Notes: generated by a model from the letters alone, not told the origin. A stretch of 64,000 nt of DNA from Lachnospiraceae bacterium (GCA_902362715.1 CABIXN010000002.1:671449-735448), one strand, 5' to 3'; positions 9,362-19,112 are shown, counted from the stretch's first letter. Numbers and translations are program-made.

Positions 9362-9620
9362 GCAACTTACCGAAAACGAGCAGAAAGCGAAGTTTGAGGT
9401 TAGTGCGAGGCCGTTTGCGAACCTTAATGAGTGCGGAGCACGAATTTAGTTGAGGGAACCATCCCCCAGGCAACTTACCGAAAACGAGCAGAAAGCGAAG
9501 TTTGAGGTTAGTGCGAGGCCGTTCGCGAACCTTAATGAGTGCAGAGCACGAATTTAGTTGAGGGAACCACCCCCCAGGCAACTTACCGAAAACGAGCAGA
9601 AAGCGAAGTTTGAAATTAGT
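9362..9620 (+). repeat. Tandem 108-bp intergenic repeats after rpsN (2.4 copies)
   Basis: Units start with GCAACTTACCGAAAACGAGC at 9362, 9470 and 9578, giving an exact 108-bp period; the third copy is cut after about 43 bp. The two full copies differ at only a few positions. Within each unit AGGTT..GCGA can pair with TCGC..AACCT, and GTGC-GGA-GCAC (GTGC-AGA-GCAC in copy 2) makes a second hairpin. The block fills the 310-nt gap between rpsN and rpsH. Reading frames on the minus strand only reflect the period being a multiple of three. Confidence 0.95.
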
Positions 9621-9664
9621 TGAATTTACTTGACACATACAATTTGTAAAGGAGGAAACACACT

Positions 9665-10066
9665 ATGACAATGAGTGATCCAATCGCAGATATGCTTACA
9701 AGAATCCGTAATGCAAATACTGCTAAACATGATACAGTAGATATTCCTGCTTCTAAAATGAAAAACGCAATTGCTGAAATTCTTTTCAAAGAAGGCTATA
9801 TCGAAAAATACGATATCATTGAAGAAGGAAGCTTTAACACAATCCGTGTTACATTAAAATACGGCGCTGATAAAAACGAAAAAATTATTACAGGTCTGAA
9901 AAGAATTTCAAAACCAGGTCTTCGTGTATATGCAGGCAAAAATGAAATTCCAAAAGTACTTGGCGGTTTAGGAATTGCAATCCTTTCCACAAACCAGGGC
10001 ATCGTAACAGATAAAGATGCAAGAAGACTTCAGGTAGGCGGAGAAGTATTAGCATTCGTTTGGTAG
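9665..10066 (+). CDS. rpsH: 30S ribosomal protein S8
   Basis: The protein has 133 residues. [17 protein letters not shown] at the start and the C-terminal [13 protein letters not shown] block are diagnostic. S8 binds helix 21 of 16S rRNA and in E. coli represses the spc operon. The ATG at 9665 has AAAGGAGG upstream; a second ATG at 9671 is possible. Confidence 0.98.
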   Translation: MTMSDPIADMLTRIRNANTAKHDTVDIPASKMKNAIAEILFKEGYIEKYDIIEEGSFNTIRVTLKYGADKNEKIITGLKRISKPGLRVYAGKNEIPKVLGGLGIAILSTNQGIVTDKDARRLQVGGEVLAFVW

Positions 10067-10073
10067 GCCGAAA

Positions 10074-10320
10074 GCAACTTAATGAAATCAAGTCGAAGAC
10101 GCAGATTGAATTTAGTGCGAGGCCGTTCTCGAACCTTAGCGAAACGAAGTTGAGCATAGTTGAGAGAACCAACCCGTGTGCAACTTAATGAAATCAAGCC
10201 GAAGGCGCAGATTGAATTTAGTGCGAGGCCGTTCTCGAACCTTAGCGAAACGAAGTTGAGCATAGTTGAGAGAACCAACCCGTGTGCAACTTAATGAAAT
10301 CAAGCCGAAGGCGCAGATTG
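10074..10320 (+). repeat. Tandem 106-bp intergenic repeats after rpsH (2.3 copies)
   Basis: Units start GCAACTTAATGAAATCAAG at 10074, 10180 and 10286, with a 106-bp period. They share the blocks GAATTTAGTGCGAGGCCGTT, CGAACCTTAGCGAA and GTTGAG(A/G)GAACC with the rpsN repeats but differ between the blocks, so the two arrays are diverged relatives that expanded separately. CGAG-GCCGTT-CTCG forms a small hairpin in each unit. Confidence 0.95.
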
Positions 10321-10327
10321 AAAATTT

Positions 10328-10494
10328 ATTCATATTAAAATATTGAATTATTTCCTTGATTCTTATCAGTAGAATCGAAGGTCGCGTTACAGACGATGCT
10401 GTAGGGCGAAGAAATATGAATTATCGAAGAGTATAACTCCACTGTAAGGTGGAACATACAAATAGTAACCAGATGCACGTCAGCAGAAGCTGAC
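10328..10494 (+). ncRNA. Structured segment upstream of rplF
   Basis: ATTCATATT (10328-10336) pairs with AATATGAAT (10413-10421), enclosing GATTC/GAATC. This is followed by CCAC/GTGG (about 10440-10452) and the perfect hairpin GTCAGC-AGAA-GCTGAC (10479-10494), just ahead of the AGGAGG of rplF. A structured leader inside the spc operon may set rplF expression or bind an r-protein; no known family is claimed. Confidence 0.4.
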
Positions 10495-10521
10495 CAATAC
10501 AAAAAAACAGGAGGTACGGGC

Positions 10522-11061
10522 ATGTCACGTATAGGAAGAATGCCAATCGCGATTCCAGACGGAGTAACCGTAACAATCGCAGAAAATAATCAGGTGACTG
10601 TAAAAGGTCCTAAAGGAACACTAGAAAGAGTGCTTCCAACAGAGATGGATATCAAAGTTGAGGGTTCTGAGATCATCGTTAGCAGACCAAATGATTTAAA
10701 GAAAATGAAATCTTTACATGGTTTAACAAGAACATTAATCAACAACATGGTAATCGGTGTAACAGCTGGTTATGAAAAAACACTGGAAGTAAACGGTGTT
10801 GGTTACAGAGCATCCAAATCCGGTAAAAAATTAACATTAAACCTGGGATATTCTCATCCGGTAGAAATGACTGATCCGGAAGGTCTAGAAGCAGTTGTTG
10901 ATGGAAATAAAATCGTTGTAAAAGGTATTGATAAAGAAAAAGTAGGCCAGTACGCAGCTGAAATCAGAGATAAGAGAAGACCTGAACCTTACAAAGGAAA
11001 AGGTATCAAATATGCTGATGAAGTTATTAGACGTAAAGTTGGTAAGACTGGTAAGAAATAA
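10522..11061 (+). CDS. rplF: 50S ribosomal protein L6
   Basis: The protein has 179 residues with two homologous L6 domains. [15 protein letters not shown] at the start and the C-terminal [13 protein letters not shown] signature are clear. It sits near the factor-binding site. ACAGGAGG lies 5' of the ATG, and the long gap to rpsH is explained by the repeats and a structured segment. Confidence 0.98.
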   Translation: MSRIGRMPIAIPDGVTVTIAENNQVTVKGPKGTLERVLPTEMDIKVEGSEIIVSRPNDLKKMKSLHGLTRTLINNMVIGVTAGYEKTLEVNGVGYRASKSGKKLTLNLGYSHPVEMTDPEGLEAVVDGNKIVVKGIDKEKVGQYAAEIRDKRRPEPYKGKGIKYADEVIRRKVGKTGKK

Positions 11062-11080
11062 TTAAAGGAGTGTGACAGGA

Positions 11081-11449
11081 ATGGTTAATAAAAAATCTAG
11101 AACAGAAACTCGTGTAAAAAAACACAGAAGAGTTCGTAATCATTTATCAGGTACTGCAGCTAGACCACGTTTAGCAGTATTCAGAAGTAATAATCATATG
11201 TACGCTCAGATTATTGACGATACAGTTGGAAATACATTAGCGGCAGCTTCTACTTTAGACAAAGAAGTAAAAGAAGCATGCGAAAAGACTAATAACGTAG
11301 CAGCAGCAGCATTAGTAGGTACTGCAATCGCAAAAAAAGCGTTAGAAAAAGGTATTACAACTGTTGTCTTTGACAGAGGCGGATTTATTTATCAGGGTAA
11401 AGTTCAGGCGTTAGCCGATGCAGCAAGAGAAGCTGGATTAGACTTTTAA
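11081..11449 (+). CDS. rplR: 50S ribosomal protein L18
   Basis: The protein has 122 residues. The [20 protein letters not shown] signature and the C-terminal [21 protein letters not shown] identify L18, which binds 5S rRNA with L5. The ATG at 11081 fits AAAGGAG at 11064-11070; a GTG at 11072 is too close to it. Confidence 0.97.
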   Translation: MVNKKSRTETRVKKHRRVRNHLSGTAARPRLAVFRSNNHMYAQIIDDTVGNTLAAASTLDKEVKEACEKTNNVAAAALVGTAIAKKALEKGITTVVFDRGGFIYQGKVQALADAAREAGLDF

Positions 11450-11467
11450 CAAGGAGGAAACGAATTC

Positions 11468-11977
11468 ATGAAACGTACAATTATTGATGCTGGTCAGTTA
11501 GAATTAAATGAAAAAGTAGTATCAATTAAACGTGTAACAAAAGTTGTTAAAGGTGGTCGTAACTTCCGTTTTACAGCTTTAGTTGTTGTTGGCGACGGCA
11601 ATGGACATGTGGGAGCAGGTCTTGGAAAAGCAACTGAAATTCCGGAGGCAATCCGCAAAGGAAAAGAAGATGCAATGAAAAAACTTATTGAAGTTAAGTT
11701 AGATCCAAACAACAGTATTACACATGATACTACAGGAAAACATACAGGCGCTTCTGTACTGTTAAAAAGAGCTCCGGAAGGTACCGGTGTAATCGCCGGC
11801 GGTCCTGCACGTAGTGTGTGCGAGCTGGCAGGTATTAAAAACATCCGTACAAAATCTCTGGGATCTAATAACAAACAGAACGTTGTTCTTGCTACAATCA
11901 ATGCTTTAGGACAGTTAAAATCTCCGGAAGAAGTAGCAAAACTCCGTGGTAAATCTGTAGAAGAGATCCTTGGTTAA
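11468..11977 (+). CDS. rpsE: 30S ribosomal protein S5
   Basis: The protein has 169 residues. The double-stranded-RNA-binding N-domain shows [19 protein letters not shown], followed by the [19 protein letters not shown] loop. It is a translation-fidelity protein at the mRNA entry. GGAGG is upstream. Confidence 0.98.
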   Translation: MKRTIIDAGQLELNEKVVSIKRVTKVVKGGRNFRFTALVVVGDGNGHVGAGLGKATEIPEAIRKGKEDAMKKLIEVKLDPNNSITHDTTGKHTGASVLLKRAPEGTGVIAGGPARSVCELAGIKNIRTKSLGSNNKQNVVLATINALGQLKSPEEVAKLRGKSVEEILG

Positions 11978-11990
11978 GGAGGTAAGATCA

Positions 11991-12173
11991 ATGGCAGATA
12001 AATTAAAAATCACACTTGTGAAATCAACAATTGGTGCTGTTCCAAAACATGTAAAAACAGTAGAAGCATTAGGTTTAAGAAAACTGAACAAAACTGTTGA
12101 ACTGCCGGATAATGCAGCAACAAGAGGAATGGTTCAGCAGGTTAGACATTTAGTAAAAGTGGAAGAAATCTAA
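11991..12173 (+). CDS. rpmD: 50S ribosomal protein L30
   Basis: The protein has 60 residues, beginning [18 protein letters not shown], with the [15 protein letters not shown] signature. The ATG at 11991 follows AAGGAGG; an upstream in-frame start at 11970 overlapping rpsE is rejected. Confidence 0.97.
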   Translation: MADKLKITLVKSTIGAVPKHVKTVEALGLRKLNKTVELPDNAATRGMVQQVRHLVKVEEI

Positions 12174-12198
12174 TCATTTAGGATAAGGAGGTGTCATG

Positions 12199-12639
12199 AT
12201 GGACTTATCGAACTTAAGACCAGCAGAAGGCTCAAAACAGAGTGATAATTTCAGAAGAGGCCGTGGACACGGTTCAGGAAATGGTAAGACAGCAGGTAAA
12301 GGCCATAAAGGACAGAAAGCTCGTTCCGGAGCTCCAAGACCAGGCTTTGAAGGTGGCCAGATGCCATTATACAGACGAATCCCAAAAAGAGGATTCACAA
12401 ACAGAAATTCCAAAGACATTGTTGCAATTAATCTTTCCGTACTGGAAGCATTTGACAACGAAGCCGTTGTTTCTGTTGAAACTTTAATCGAAGCAGGTAT
12501 TGTTAAAAACCCAAGAGATGGTGTTAAAATCCTTGGAAACGGTGAATTAACAAAGAAACTTACAGTTCAGGCAAATGCGTTCAGTGCATCTGCTAAAGAA
12601 AAGATTGAAGCTATTGGCGGAAAAGCAGAGGTGATCTAA
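12199..12639 (+). CDS. rplO: 50S ribosomal protein L15
   Basis: The protein has 146 residues. The basic N-terminus has [20 protein letters not shown], then [20 protein letters not shown]. Two adjacent ATGs exist (12196 and 12199); AAGGAGG at 12185-12191 gives better spacing to 12199. The stop codon overlaps the secY start (TAATG). Confidence 0.97.
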   Translation: MDLSNLRPAEGSKQSDNFRRGRGHGSGNGKTAGKGHKGQKARSGAPRPGFEGGQMPLYRRIPKRGFTNRNSKDIVAINLSVLEAFDNEAVVSVETLIEAGIVKNPRDGVKILGNGELTKKLTVQANAFSASAKEKIEAIGGKAEVI

Positions 12640-13955
12640 TGCTAAAGACAGTCCGTAACGCGTTTAAAGTGAAGGAAATCAGAGACCGAATCATTTTTAC
12701 TTTATTGATGCTCGTTGTCATACGAATAGGTACTGAGCTTCCGGTTCCGGGCGTAAATGGCGAATTCTTTTCTAACTGGCTGGAAAACAATGTGGGTGAC
12801 TCACTGGGATTTTTCAGCGCAATTACTGGCGGTTCTTTCGAGAACATGTCAGTATTTGCACTGAATATTACTCCGTACATTACCTCATCCATCATTATGC
12901 AGCTTCTTACAATTGCAATTCCGAAATTGGAGGAGATGCATAAAGATGGTGAAGAGGGAAGAAAGAAGATTACAAAGATCACTCGTTATTTAACGATTGT
13001 GCTGGCTCTTGTACAGTCAATTGCCATGGTAATCGGATTTGGCAGACAGGGATATCTGGTAGAATTTAATGCGTTAAATGCTATTATGGTAGTTGCTGCT
13101 TTAGTAGCCGGTTCTGCAGTTCTTATGTGGATTGGTGAACGGATTACAGAAAAAGGAATTGGAAATGGTATTTCGATTGTACTTACAATTAATATCATAT
13201 CCAGAATCCCGTCAGACTTATCATCATTGTTTGAGCAGTTTGTTTTTGGCAAAGAAATTGCGAATCAGGTATTGAATGCTGCAATTATTATTGCGATTAT
13301 TGTTGTAGTCATCATATTAGTAGTATTGCTTCAGGGAGGAATCCGCAAGATACCTGTTCAGTATTCTCGGAAGGTACAGGGGAGAAAACAGGTAGGCGGT
13401 CAGATGACTCATATACCACTGAAAATTAATACTGCAGGTGTTATTCCAATTATCTTTGCCCAGTCTTTGATGCAGATTCCGATTATGATAGCTACCTTCT
13501 TTGATCTAGGAAGCGGCGACGGTATCGGAGCAAAGATTTTGAAAATGTTATCTCAGTCCAATTGGTGTGACCCGTCACAGCCTGTATACAGCATTGGTTT
13601 GGCTGTTTATATGGCGTTGGTAATTGCGTTTGCATATTTTTATACAACTATTACCTTTAACCCTCTTGAGATTGCGGATAATATGAAAAAGCAGGGCGGT
13701 TTTATTCCGGGTATCAGACCTGGAAAGCCAACCAGCGAATATCTTACAAAAATTCTAAGCTATGTAATTTTTATGGGAGCGGTAGGATTGATTATTATTG
13801 CTGTAATCCCGATTTTCTTTAATGGTGTATTCAATGCAAATGTATCATTTGGAGGAACCTCTCTCATTATCGTGGTAGGTGTTGTAATTGAAACCATTAA
13901 ACAGGTGGAATCTAAGATGCTTGAGAGAAATTACAAAGGATTTTTGAATATATAG
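12639..13955 (+). CDS. secY: Preprotein translocase subunit SecY
   Basis: The protein has 438 residues with ten predicted membrane segments. It is the channel subunit of the Sec translocon in the cytoplasmic membrane. Diagnostic segments are GTELPVPGV near the N-terminus, NITPYITSSIIMQLL (plug region) and the cytosolic loop RKVQGRKQVGGQMTHIPLK. It is translationally coupled to rplO, as in most Firmicutes. Confidence 0.98.
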   Translation: MLKTVRNAFKVKEIRDRIIFTLLMLVVIRIGTELPVPGVNGEFFSNWLENNVGDSLGFFSAITGGSFENMSVFALNITPYITSSIIMQLLTIAIPKLEEMHKDGEEGRKKITKITRYLTIVLALVQSIAMVIGFGRQGYLVEFNALNAIMVVAALVAGSAVLMWIGERITEKGIGNGISIVLTINIISRIPSDLSSLFEQFVFGKEIANQVLNAAIIIAIIVVVIILVVLLQGGIRKIPVQYSRKVQGRKQVGGQMTHIPLKINTAGVIPIIFAQSLMQIPIMIATFFDLGSGDGIGAKILKMLSQSNWCDPSQPVYSIGLAVYMALVIAFAYFYTTITFNPLEIADNMKKQGGFIPGIRPGKPTSEYLTKILSYVIFMGAVGLIIIAVIPIFFNGVFNANVSFGGTSLIIVVGVVIETIKQVESKMLERNYKGFLNI

Positions 13956-13965
13956 TGCTGTATTA

Positions 13966-13995
13966 TTGGAGATATCTGAAAACAGGTATCTCCAA
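13966..13995 (+). promoter_or_regulatory. Hairpin between secY and adk
   Basis: TTGGAGATATCTG (13966-13978) and CAGGTATCTCCAA (13983-13995) form a 13-bp stem with an AAAA loop. No T-run follows, so it is more likely an mRNA-processing or partial attenuation structure than a strong terminator. Confidence 0.55.
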
Positions 13996-14042
13996 TCGTG
14001 CATTAAATTTGTTTATACAGATTTATATACGGAGGGAAAATA

Positions 14043-14687
14043 ATGAAGATTATTATGTTAGGGGCACCCGGAGCGGGAAAAGGGACACAGGCAAAGCAGA
14101 TCGCGGATAAATATGGGATTCCTCATATTTCTACCGGAGATATTTTCAGAGCAAACATCAAAGAAGGTACTGAATTAGGTAAAAAAGCAAAAACTTTCAT
14201 GGACCAGGGACTTCTTGTTCCGGATGAACTTGTTTGCGAACTTGTAGTAGACAGAATTCAGCATGATGACTGCAAAGATGGATTTGTGTTAGATGGATTT
14301 CCAAGAACCATTCCACAGGCGGAAGCTTTGACTGCTGCCCTGGAGAAAATCGGCAGTAATATCGACTTTGCACTGGATATTGATGTTCCGGATGAAAATA
14401 TTATTGATAGAATGTCTGGAAGAAGAGCATGCGTAAACTGCGGTGCTACGTATCATGTTGTGAATATTCCTCCAAAAGAAGAAGGAATCTGTGACAGATG
14501 CGGACATGAAATTGTATTAAGGGATGATGATAAACCGGAGACTGTTAAGAAGAGACTGGAAGTTTATCATGCACAGACAAAACCATTAATTGATTATTAC
14601 AAGAACCAGAATATCCTGAAATCTATAGATGGCACTCAGCCAATGGATACGGTATTTCAGGTAATCGTAAACATATTAGGAGCATAA
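14043..14687 (+). CDS. adk: Adenylate kinase with zinc lid
   Basis: The protein has 214 residues. It converts ATP + AMP to 2 ADP in the cytosol. The P-loop is [11 protein letters not shown] and the NMP-binding segment contains [11 protein letters not shown]. The LID domain carries CVNCGATYH...CDRCG, four Cys that form the structural zinc site typical of Gram-positive enzymes. GGAGGG precedes the start. It is followed 5 nt later by map. Confidence 0.98.
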   Translation: MKIIMLGAPGAGKGTQAKQIADKYGIPHISTGDIFRANIKEGTELGKKAKTFMDQGLLVPDELVCELVVDRIQHDDCKDGFVLDGFPRTIPQAEALTAALEKIGSNIDFALDIDVPDENIIDRMSGRRACVNCGATYHVVNIPPKEEGICDRCGHEIVLRDDDKPETVKKRLEVYHAQTKPLIDYYKNQNILKSIDGTQPMDTVFQVIVNILGA

Positions 14688-14691
14688 AATT

Positions 14692-15465
14692 ATGTCAGTA
14701 ACAATAAAATCTGCCCGTGAAATTGAACTGATGCGGGAAGCTTGCAGGATTATTGCAAAAATACACCAGGATCTTGGGAAAGAATTAAAACCGGGGATGA
14801 CAACACTAGATGTAGACAGACTTGCGGAAGAAATGATCAGAAGCTGCGGATGTATTCCGAATTTTAAAGGTTATGGAGGATTTCCTGCCTCTGTATGCGT
14901 GTCTGTCAATGAGGAAGTAGTGCATGGTATTCCAAGTCAGACAAGAGTGATCCAGGAGGGTGATATTGTAAGTCTGGATATGGGATGTATCTATAAAGGG
15001 TATCATTCAGATGCGGCAAGAACTCATGGCATCGGTGAGATTTCAAAAGAAGCGCAGTTGCTAATTGAACGTACGCGGCAGAGTTTTTTTGAAGGCATGA
15101 AATATGCAAAGGCAGGAAATCATCTCCATGAGATTTCAAATGCAATTAGTGATTACTGTGAAAGTTTTGGTTATGGAGTAGTCAGGGATTTGGTAGGTCA
15201 TGGAGTTGGTGCTAGCCTCCATGAGGATCCGCAGATTCCGAATTTCAGACAGAAAAGCAGAGGCATTAAGCTTCGCCCGGGTATGACGCTGGCAATTGAG
15301 CCTATGGTGAACGCAGGAAGATATGACGTAGAATGGATGGACGACGACTGGACCGTTGTAACCCAGGATGGAAGTCTTTCCGCCCACTATGAAAATACTG
15401 TGCTGATTACAGATGGCGAGCCGGAAATACTTACATTAACAGAAGAAGAAAAAGAACTCTGTTAA
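14692..15465 (+). CDS. map: Methionine aminopeptidase type I
   Basis: The protein has 257 residues. It removes the initiator Met from nascent proteins. The metal ligands are visible in the pita-bread fold: DMGCIYKGYHSDAARTHG (two Asp), GHGVGASLHEDP (His), AIEPMVNAG (Glu) and ENTVLITD (Glu). The ATG is only 5 nt after adk, so the two are coupled. Confidence 0.97.
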   Translation: MSVTIKSAREIELMREACRIIAKIHQDLGKELKPGMTTLDVDRLAEEMIRSCGCIPNFKGYGGFPASVCVSVNEEVVHGIPSQTRVIQEGDIVSLDMGCIYKGYHSDAARTHGIGEISKEAQLLIERTRQSFFEGMKYAKAGNHLHEISNAISDYCESFGYGVVRDLVGHGVGASLHEDPQIPNFRQKSRGIKLRPGMTLAIEPMVNAGRYDVEWMDDDWTVVTQDGSLSAHYENTVLITDGEPEILTLTEEEKELC

Positions 15466-15475
15466 GGAGGTATTT

Positions 15476-15739
15476 ATGACAGGAAAATTAGCCGTATCCA
15501 CCTCCGGCCATGACAGAGGACGGATTTATGTGATCGTGAAAGAAGAACATGATCTGGTTTATCTGTCAGATGGTAAAATAAAACTGGTGGAGCATCCAAA
15601 GAAAAAAAATAAAAAACATATTCAAATTATAAAACGGCTTCCCAATGAGGTTATACAGCTTTTAGAGGGAACAAAGTTCTCAGATTTGAATATAAAAAGA
15701 GCGATTAAACTGTATATGAAAAAGCAGGAGGAAAATTAA
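15476..15739 (+). CDS. KOW-domain RNA-binding protein (L14e-like)
   Basis: The protein has 87 residues. The N-terminal [19 protein letters not shown] is a KOW motif of the kind found in archaeal/eukaryotic L14e; a lysine-rich segment follows. Genes of this type regularly sit between map and infA in Clostridia. Its role on the ribosome or on nascent RNA is not established. AAGGAGG lies upstream, and it overlaps infA by one base. Confidence 0.85.
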   Translation: MTGKLAVSTSGHDRGRIYVIVKEEHDLVYLSDGKIKLVEHPKKKNKKHIQIIKRLPNEVIQLLEGTKFSDLNIKRAIKLYMKKQEEN

Positions 15740-15957
15740 TGTCAAAAGCAGATGTAATTGAAGTAGAAGGAACGGTTGTGGAGAAATTACCAAACGCAAT
15801 GTTTCAGGTAGAACTAGAAAACGGACATCAGGTCCTGGCGCATATCAGCGGAAAGCTGCGTATGAATTTTATTCGTATCCTTCCGGGTGACAAAGTAACC
15901 ATTGAATTGTCTCCATATGATTTGACAAAAGGAAGAATTATCTGGAGAGATAAATAG
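15739..15957 (+). CDS. infA: Translation initiation factor IF-1
   Basis: The protein has 72 residues, the standard length. It is a single OB fold with [20 protein letters not shown] at the start and [16 protein letters not shown] in the core. It binds the ribosomal A site during initiation. Coupled to the upstream KOW gene by TAATG. Confidence 0.98.
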   Translation: MSKADVIEVEGTVVEKLPNAMFQVELENGHQVLAHISGKLRMNFIRILPGDKVTIELSPYDLTKGRIIWRDK

Positions 15958-16081
15958 AGAAAAAACGGCTTGCATTCATTCAGTATATATGATAGAATGT
16001 CAAATGGACGTTTTTGGAAATACCCAAGGGGATATTATGCTTATTTCCCCGTGGAGCATAGGTAGGAAAGGAGGATTTGCT

Positions 16082-16195
16082 GTGAAGGTAAGATCATCAG
16101 TTAAACCTATTTGCGAGAAATGCAAAGTAATTAAAAGAAAAGGATCCATCAGAATTATCTGTGAAAATCCAAAACACAAACAGAGACAGGGATAA
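16082..16195 (+). CDS. rpmJ: 50S ribosomal protein L36, zinc type
   Basis: The protein has 37 residues and starts at a GTG (16082) behind GGAAAGGAGG. The zinc ribbon is intact: C-x2-C in CEKCKVI, C in [10 protein letters not shown] and the final His. It begins MKVRSSVKP, the invariant L36 start. A longer frame from 15989 has no family match. Confidence 0.97.
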   Translation: MKVRSSVKPICEKCKVIKRKGSIRIICENPKHKQRQG

Positions 16196-16581
16196 TATCA
16201 TTTAGTATATAGATGATGAAGGCAGGTTGGAGACAATGCTTTGACTGCTAATTCCGTTCCTCACTGGAAGGTTCTGCCACAGAACACCAACATTGGAACA
16301 GGATCTGTTTGAATCAAAAGGGGCTTTGTAATGTAGCCGGGATCTTTATCATGTGCGGCTGCAGCAAAATTCCTGTAATTTTGCTGTTCATGATAGAAGA
16401 TAAAACATTACAGGTTTTCGACTTCTTGATACCGAGGAAAGAGAAAACACCTATTATTAGAAGGAACTGAGATTGTACACACATTTCAGGCCGGGAAACC
16501 GGAGCTGTATAATGCAGGTTTCTGATGTGACTAGAAGAGGACCAACTGGGTCCGGAAATAATTATGGAGGTGTAAACACAC
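16196..16581 (+). ncRNA. Structured leader of rpsM
   Basis: This 386-nt gap has no gene. A long hairpin spans 16327-16412: TGTAATGT pairs with ACATTACA, ATCTTTATCATG with CATGATAGAAGAT, and at the tip CAGCAAAATT (16362-16371) with AATTTTGCTG (16377-16386). Close to the start codon, GGACC-AACT-GGGTCC (about 16538-16553) makes a second hairpin just upstream of the GGAGG. The architecture suggests an r-protein-controlled leader of the alpha-operon part; that is inference. Confidence 0.5.
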
Positions 16582-16950
16582 ATGGCTCGTATCGCAGGTG
16601 TAGATTTACCAAGAGAAAAACGTGTTGAAATCGGATTAACATATATTTATGGTATTGGCAGAGTTAGCTCAAACCGTATCTTAGCAGAAGCAGACGTTGA
16701 TCCAAATACTCGTGTAAAAGATTTAACAGACGAAGAGATCAAAAAGATCAGTGCAGTTATCGACGAATCTCAGCTGGTAGAAGGTGATTTAAGAAGAGAG
16801 ATCGCACTTAATATCAAGAGATTACAGGAAATTGGATGCTACCGTGGTATTCGCCACAGAAAAGGACTTCCGGTTCGCGGACAGAAAACAAAAACAAACG
16901 CAAGAACAAGAAAAGGTCCTAAGAGAACAGTAGCTAATAAGAAGAAATAA
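16582..16950 (+). CDS. rpsM: 30S ribosomal protein S13
   Basis: The protein has 122 residues. [20 protein letters not shown] at the start, the helix-two-turn-helix and the C-terminal [20 protein letters not shown] tail are typical. It contacts the P-site tRNA and bridges to L5. It is the first gene after the long structured leader. Confidence 0.98.
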   Translation: MARIAGVDLPREKRVEIGLTYIYGIGRVSSNRILAEADVDPNTRVKDLTDEEIKKISAVIDESQLVEGDLRREIALNIKRLQEIGCYRGIRHRKGLPVRGQKTKTNARTRKGPKRTVANKKK

Positions 16951-16982
16951 TTCGGAAAAGAAGAAAGTAGGTTAGTTTAGAT

Positions 16983-17378
16983 ATGGCTAAAAAAGTTACA
17001 AAAAAAGTGACAAAAAAGCGTGTTAAGAAAAACGTTGAACGCGGACAGGCACATATTCAGTCATCTTTCAATAATACAATTGTAACACTTACAGATGCTG
17101 AAGGAAATGCATTATCATGGGCAAGTGCTGGTGGTCTTGGCTTCAGAGGTTCAAGAAAATCTACTCCTTATGCAGCTCAGATGGCAGCAGAGACTGCTAC
17201 AAAAGCAGCTCTTATTCATGGTTTAAAAACAGTAGACGTTTTTGTAAAGGGACCGGGTTCAGGAAGAGAAGCAGCAATCCGTGCGCTTTCAGCATGTGGT
17301 CTTGAAGTAATCAGTATTACAGATGTTACTCCGGTACCTCATAATGGATGTCGTCCACCAAAACGCAGAAGAGTCTAA
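16983..17378 (+). CDS. rpsK: 30S ribosomal protein S11
   Basis: The protein has 131 residues. [15 protein letters not shown] and the C-terminal [18 protein letters not shown] are diagnostic of S11, which lies on the platform near the E site. The N-terminus is lysine-rich. Confidence 0.98.
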   Translation: MAKKVTKKVTKKRVKKNVERGQAHIQSSFNNTIVTLTDAEGNALSWASAGGLGFRGSRKSTPYAAQMAAETATKAALIHGLKTVDVFVKGPGSGREAAIRALSACGLEVISITDVTPVPHNGCRPPKRRRV

Positions 17379-17397
17379 TCAGGAGGTATAGTCTAAG

Positions 17398-17991
17398 ATG
17401 GCAGTAAATAGAGTTCCTGTTCTTAAAAGATGTAGATCACTTGGCTTAGATCCAGTTTATTTAGGAATAGATAAAAAATCAAACAGACAGTCTAAAAGAG
17501 GCAATAAGAAGATTTCAGAGTATGGTCTTCAGTTAAGAGAAAAACAGAAAGCTAAATTTATTTATGGTGTGTTAGAAAAACCATTCCATAACTATTACAA
17601 TAAAGCTGACAGAATGAAAGGTATGACAGGTGCGAACCTGATGACAATTCTGGAAAGCAGACTTGATAATGTTGTATTCAGATTAGGTTTAGCCAGAACA
17701 AGAAAAGAAGCAAGACAGATTGTTGACCATAAACACGTTTTAGTAAACGGAAAACAGGTTAATATTCCTTCTTATTTAGTTAAAGCTGGTGACACAATCG
17801 AAATCAAAGAAAAATGCAAAGGTTCTCAGAGATACAAAGATATTCTTGAAGTAACAGCCGGACGTTTAGTACCGGAATGGCTGGACGCAGATCAGGAAAA
17901 TCTGAAAGGCGAAGTAAAAGAGCTTCCTACAAGAGAAGTAATTGATGTTCCTGTAGATGAAATGCTTATCGTCGAGTTATATTCAAAATAA
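17398..17991 (+). CDS. rpsD: 30S ribosomal protein S4
   Basis: The protein has 197 residues, the zinc-free form: the N-terminal zinc Cys cluster is reduced to one Cys. The S4 RNA-binding domain shows [19 protein letters not shown] and the loop [14 protein letters not shown]. Here rpsD lies in the alpha operon between rpsK and rpoA, as in Clostridia and E. coli, whereas in Bacillus subtilis it is separate. Confidence 0.98.
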   Translation: MAVNRVPVLKRCRSLGLDPVYLGIDKKSNRQSKRGNKKISEYGLQLREKQKAKFIYGVLEKPFHNYYNKADRMKGMTGANLMTILESRLDNVVFRLGLARTRKEARQIVDHKHVLVNGKQVNIPSYLVKAGDTIEIKEKCKGSQRYKDILEVTAGRLVPEWLDADQENLKGEVKELPTREVIDVPVDEMLIVELYSK

Positions 17992-18020
17992 TCATGTAAG
18001 CGATGAGCGATGCCGGAAGT

Positions 18021-18094
18021 TTAGAAACAAAAATAATCATGTGTATCCGCATGTGTTTTTGTTTCTAATACTTTTCCCCGGAAAATGTCCGGGG
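18021..18094 (+). promoter_or_regulatory. Two tandem hairpins between rpsD and rpoA
   Basis: TTAGAAACAAAAA (18021-18033) pairs with TTTTTGTTTCTAA (18056-18068). Immediately after, CCCCGGA (18076-18082) pairs with TCCGGGG (18088-18094). Both stems are perfect. Neither is followed by a T-run, so they may reduce or time transcription into rpoA, or protect or process the mRNA. Confidence 0.6.
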
Positions 18095-18152
18095 GCTCAA
18101 AAACACATTGTTTATGAGGGTATTGCAGAATAAATTAAGGAGGGACTTTGTA

Positions 18153-19112
18153 GTGTTCGATTTTGAAAAACCGAAAATTGAGATTGCTGAAATTTCAGAA
18201 GACAAAAAGTACGGAAGATTTGTCGTAGAACCGCTGGAAAGAGGATACGGCACAACTCTTGGCAATTCCTTAAGAAGAATTATGCTTTCTTCCTTACCGG
18301 GCGCAGCAGTTAGTCAGGTCAAAATTGATGGTGTACTGCATGAGTTCAGTTCTATCCCTGGTGTAAAAGAGGATGTAACTGAAATTATTATGAACATCAA
18401 AAATTTGGCGTTAAAGAATACCAGTCCAACAAATGAGTCCAAAGTTGCTTACATTGAGTTTGAAGGTGAGGGTGTTGTAACAGCAGCTGATATCCAGGTA
18501 GATCCAGATATTCAGATTCTGAATCCGGATTTGGTGATCGCTACTTTAAATGGTGGAGTTGATTCCAAATTATATATGGAACTGACCATCACAAAAGGCA
18601 GAGGTTACGTAAGTGCGGATAAGAATAAGAGTGAAGATGTGCCTATCGGCGTCATTGCAATTGATTCAATCTACACACCTGTAGAACGTGTTAATCTGAC
18701 AATTGAGAATACACGTGTAGGCCAGATTACTGATTTTGATAAACTTACATTAGATGTTTATACCAATGGAACTTTAGAACCGGACGAGGCAGTAAGTCTG
18801 GCAGCAAAAGTGCTGAGCGAGCATTTGAATCTGTTCATTGATCTTTCTGAAAATGCAAAAACAGCAGAAGTCATGATCGAAAAAGAAGATAATGCAAAAG
18901 AAAAAGTTCTGGAAATGAACATTGATGAACTTGAATTATCCGTCCGTTCTTATAACTGCTTAAAGAGAGCTGGAATTAATACAGTAGAAGAGTTAACAAA
19001 CAGAACACCGGATGATATGATGAAAGTTCGTAATCTTGGACGTAAGTCTTTAGAAGAAGTTTTAGGAAAATTAAAAGAATTAGGACTGCAGCTGAACCAA
19101 GGTGAAGAATAA
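18153..19112 (+). CDS. rpoA: DNA-directed RNA polymerase subunit alpha
   Basis: The protein has 319 residues. The N-terminal dimerisation domain contains [21 protein letters not shown] and the C-terminal domain (about residues 250-310) shows [16 protein letters not shown] and [12 protein letters not shown], used for UP-element and activator contacts. Start is a GTG (18153) behind AAGGAGGG; an upstream frame to 18108 is rejected. The last codons and stop form one arm of a hairpin (19097-19127). Confidence 0.98.
   Translation: MFDFEKPKIEIAEISEDKKYGRFVVEPLERGYGTTLGNSLRRIMLSSLPGAAVSQVKIDGVLHEFSSIPGVKEDVTEIIMNIKNLALKNTSPTNESKVAYIEFEGEGVVTAADIQVDPDIQILNPDLVIATLNGGVDSKLYMELTITKGRGYVSADKNKSEDVPIGVIAIDSIYTPVERVNLTIENTRVGQITDFDKLTLDVYTNGTLEPDEAVSLAAKVLSEHLNLFIDLSENAKTAEVMIEKEDNAKEKVLEMNIDELELSVRSYNCLKRAGINTVEELTNRTPDDMMKVRNLGRKSLEEVLGKLKELGLQLNQGEE

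Noticed and set aside
8991..9638. Minus-strand frame of 215 codons with repeated 36-residue segments
   Set aside because: It is produced by the 108-bp (multiple of three) repeats after rpsN, has no ribosome binding site and runs antisense to rpsN and rplE.
9888..10333. Overlapping minus-strand frames across the rpsH repeats
   Set aside because: Repeat-derived, antisense to rpsH, and without ribosome binding sites.
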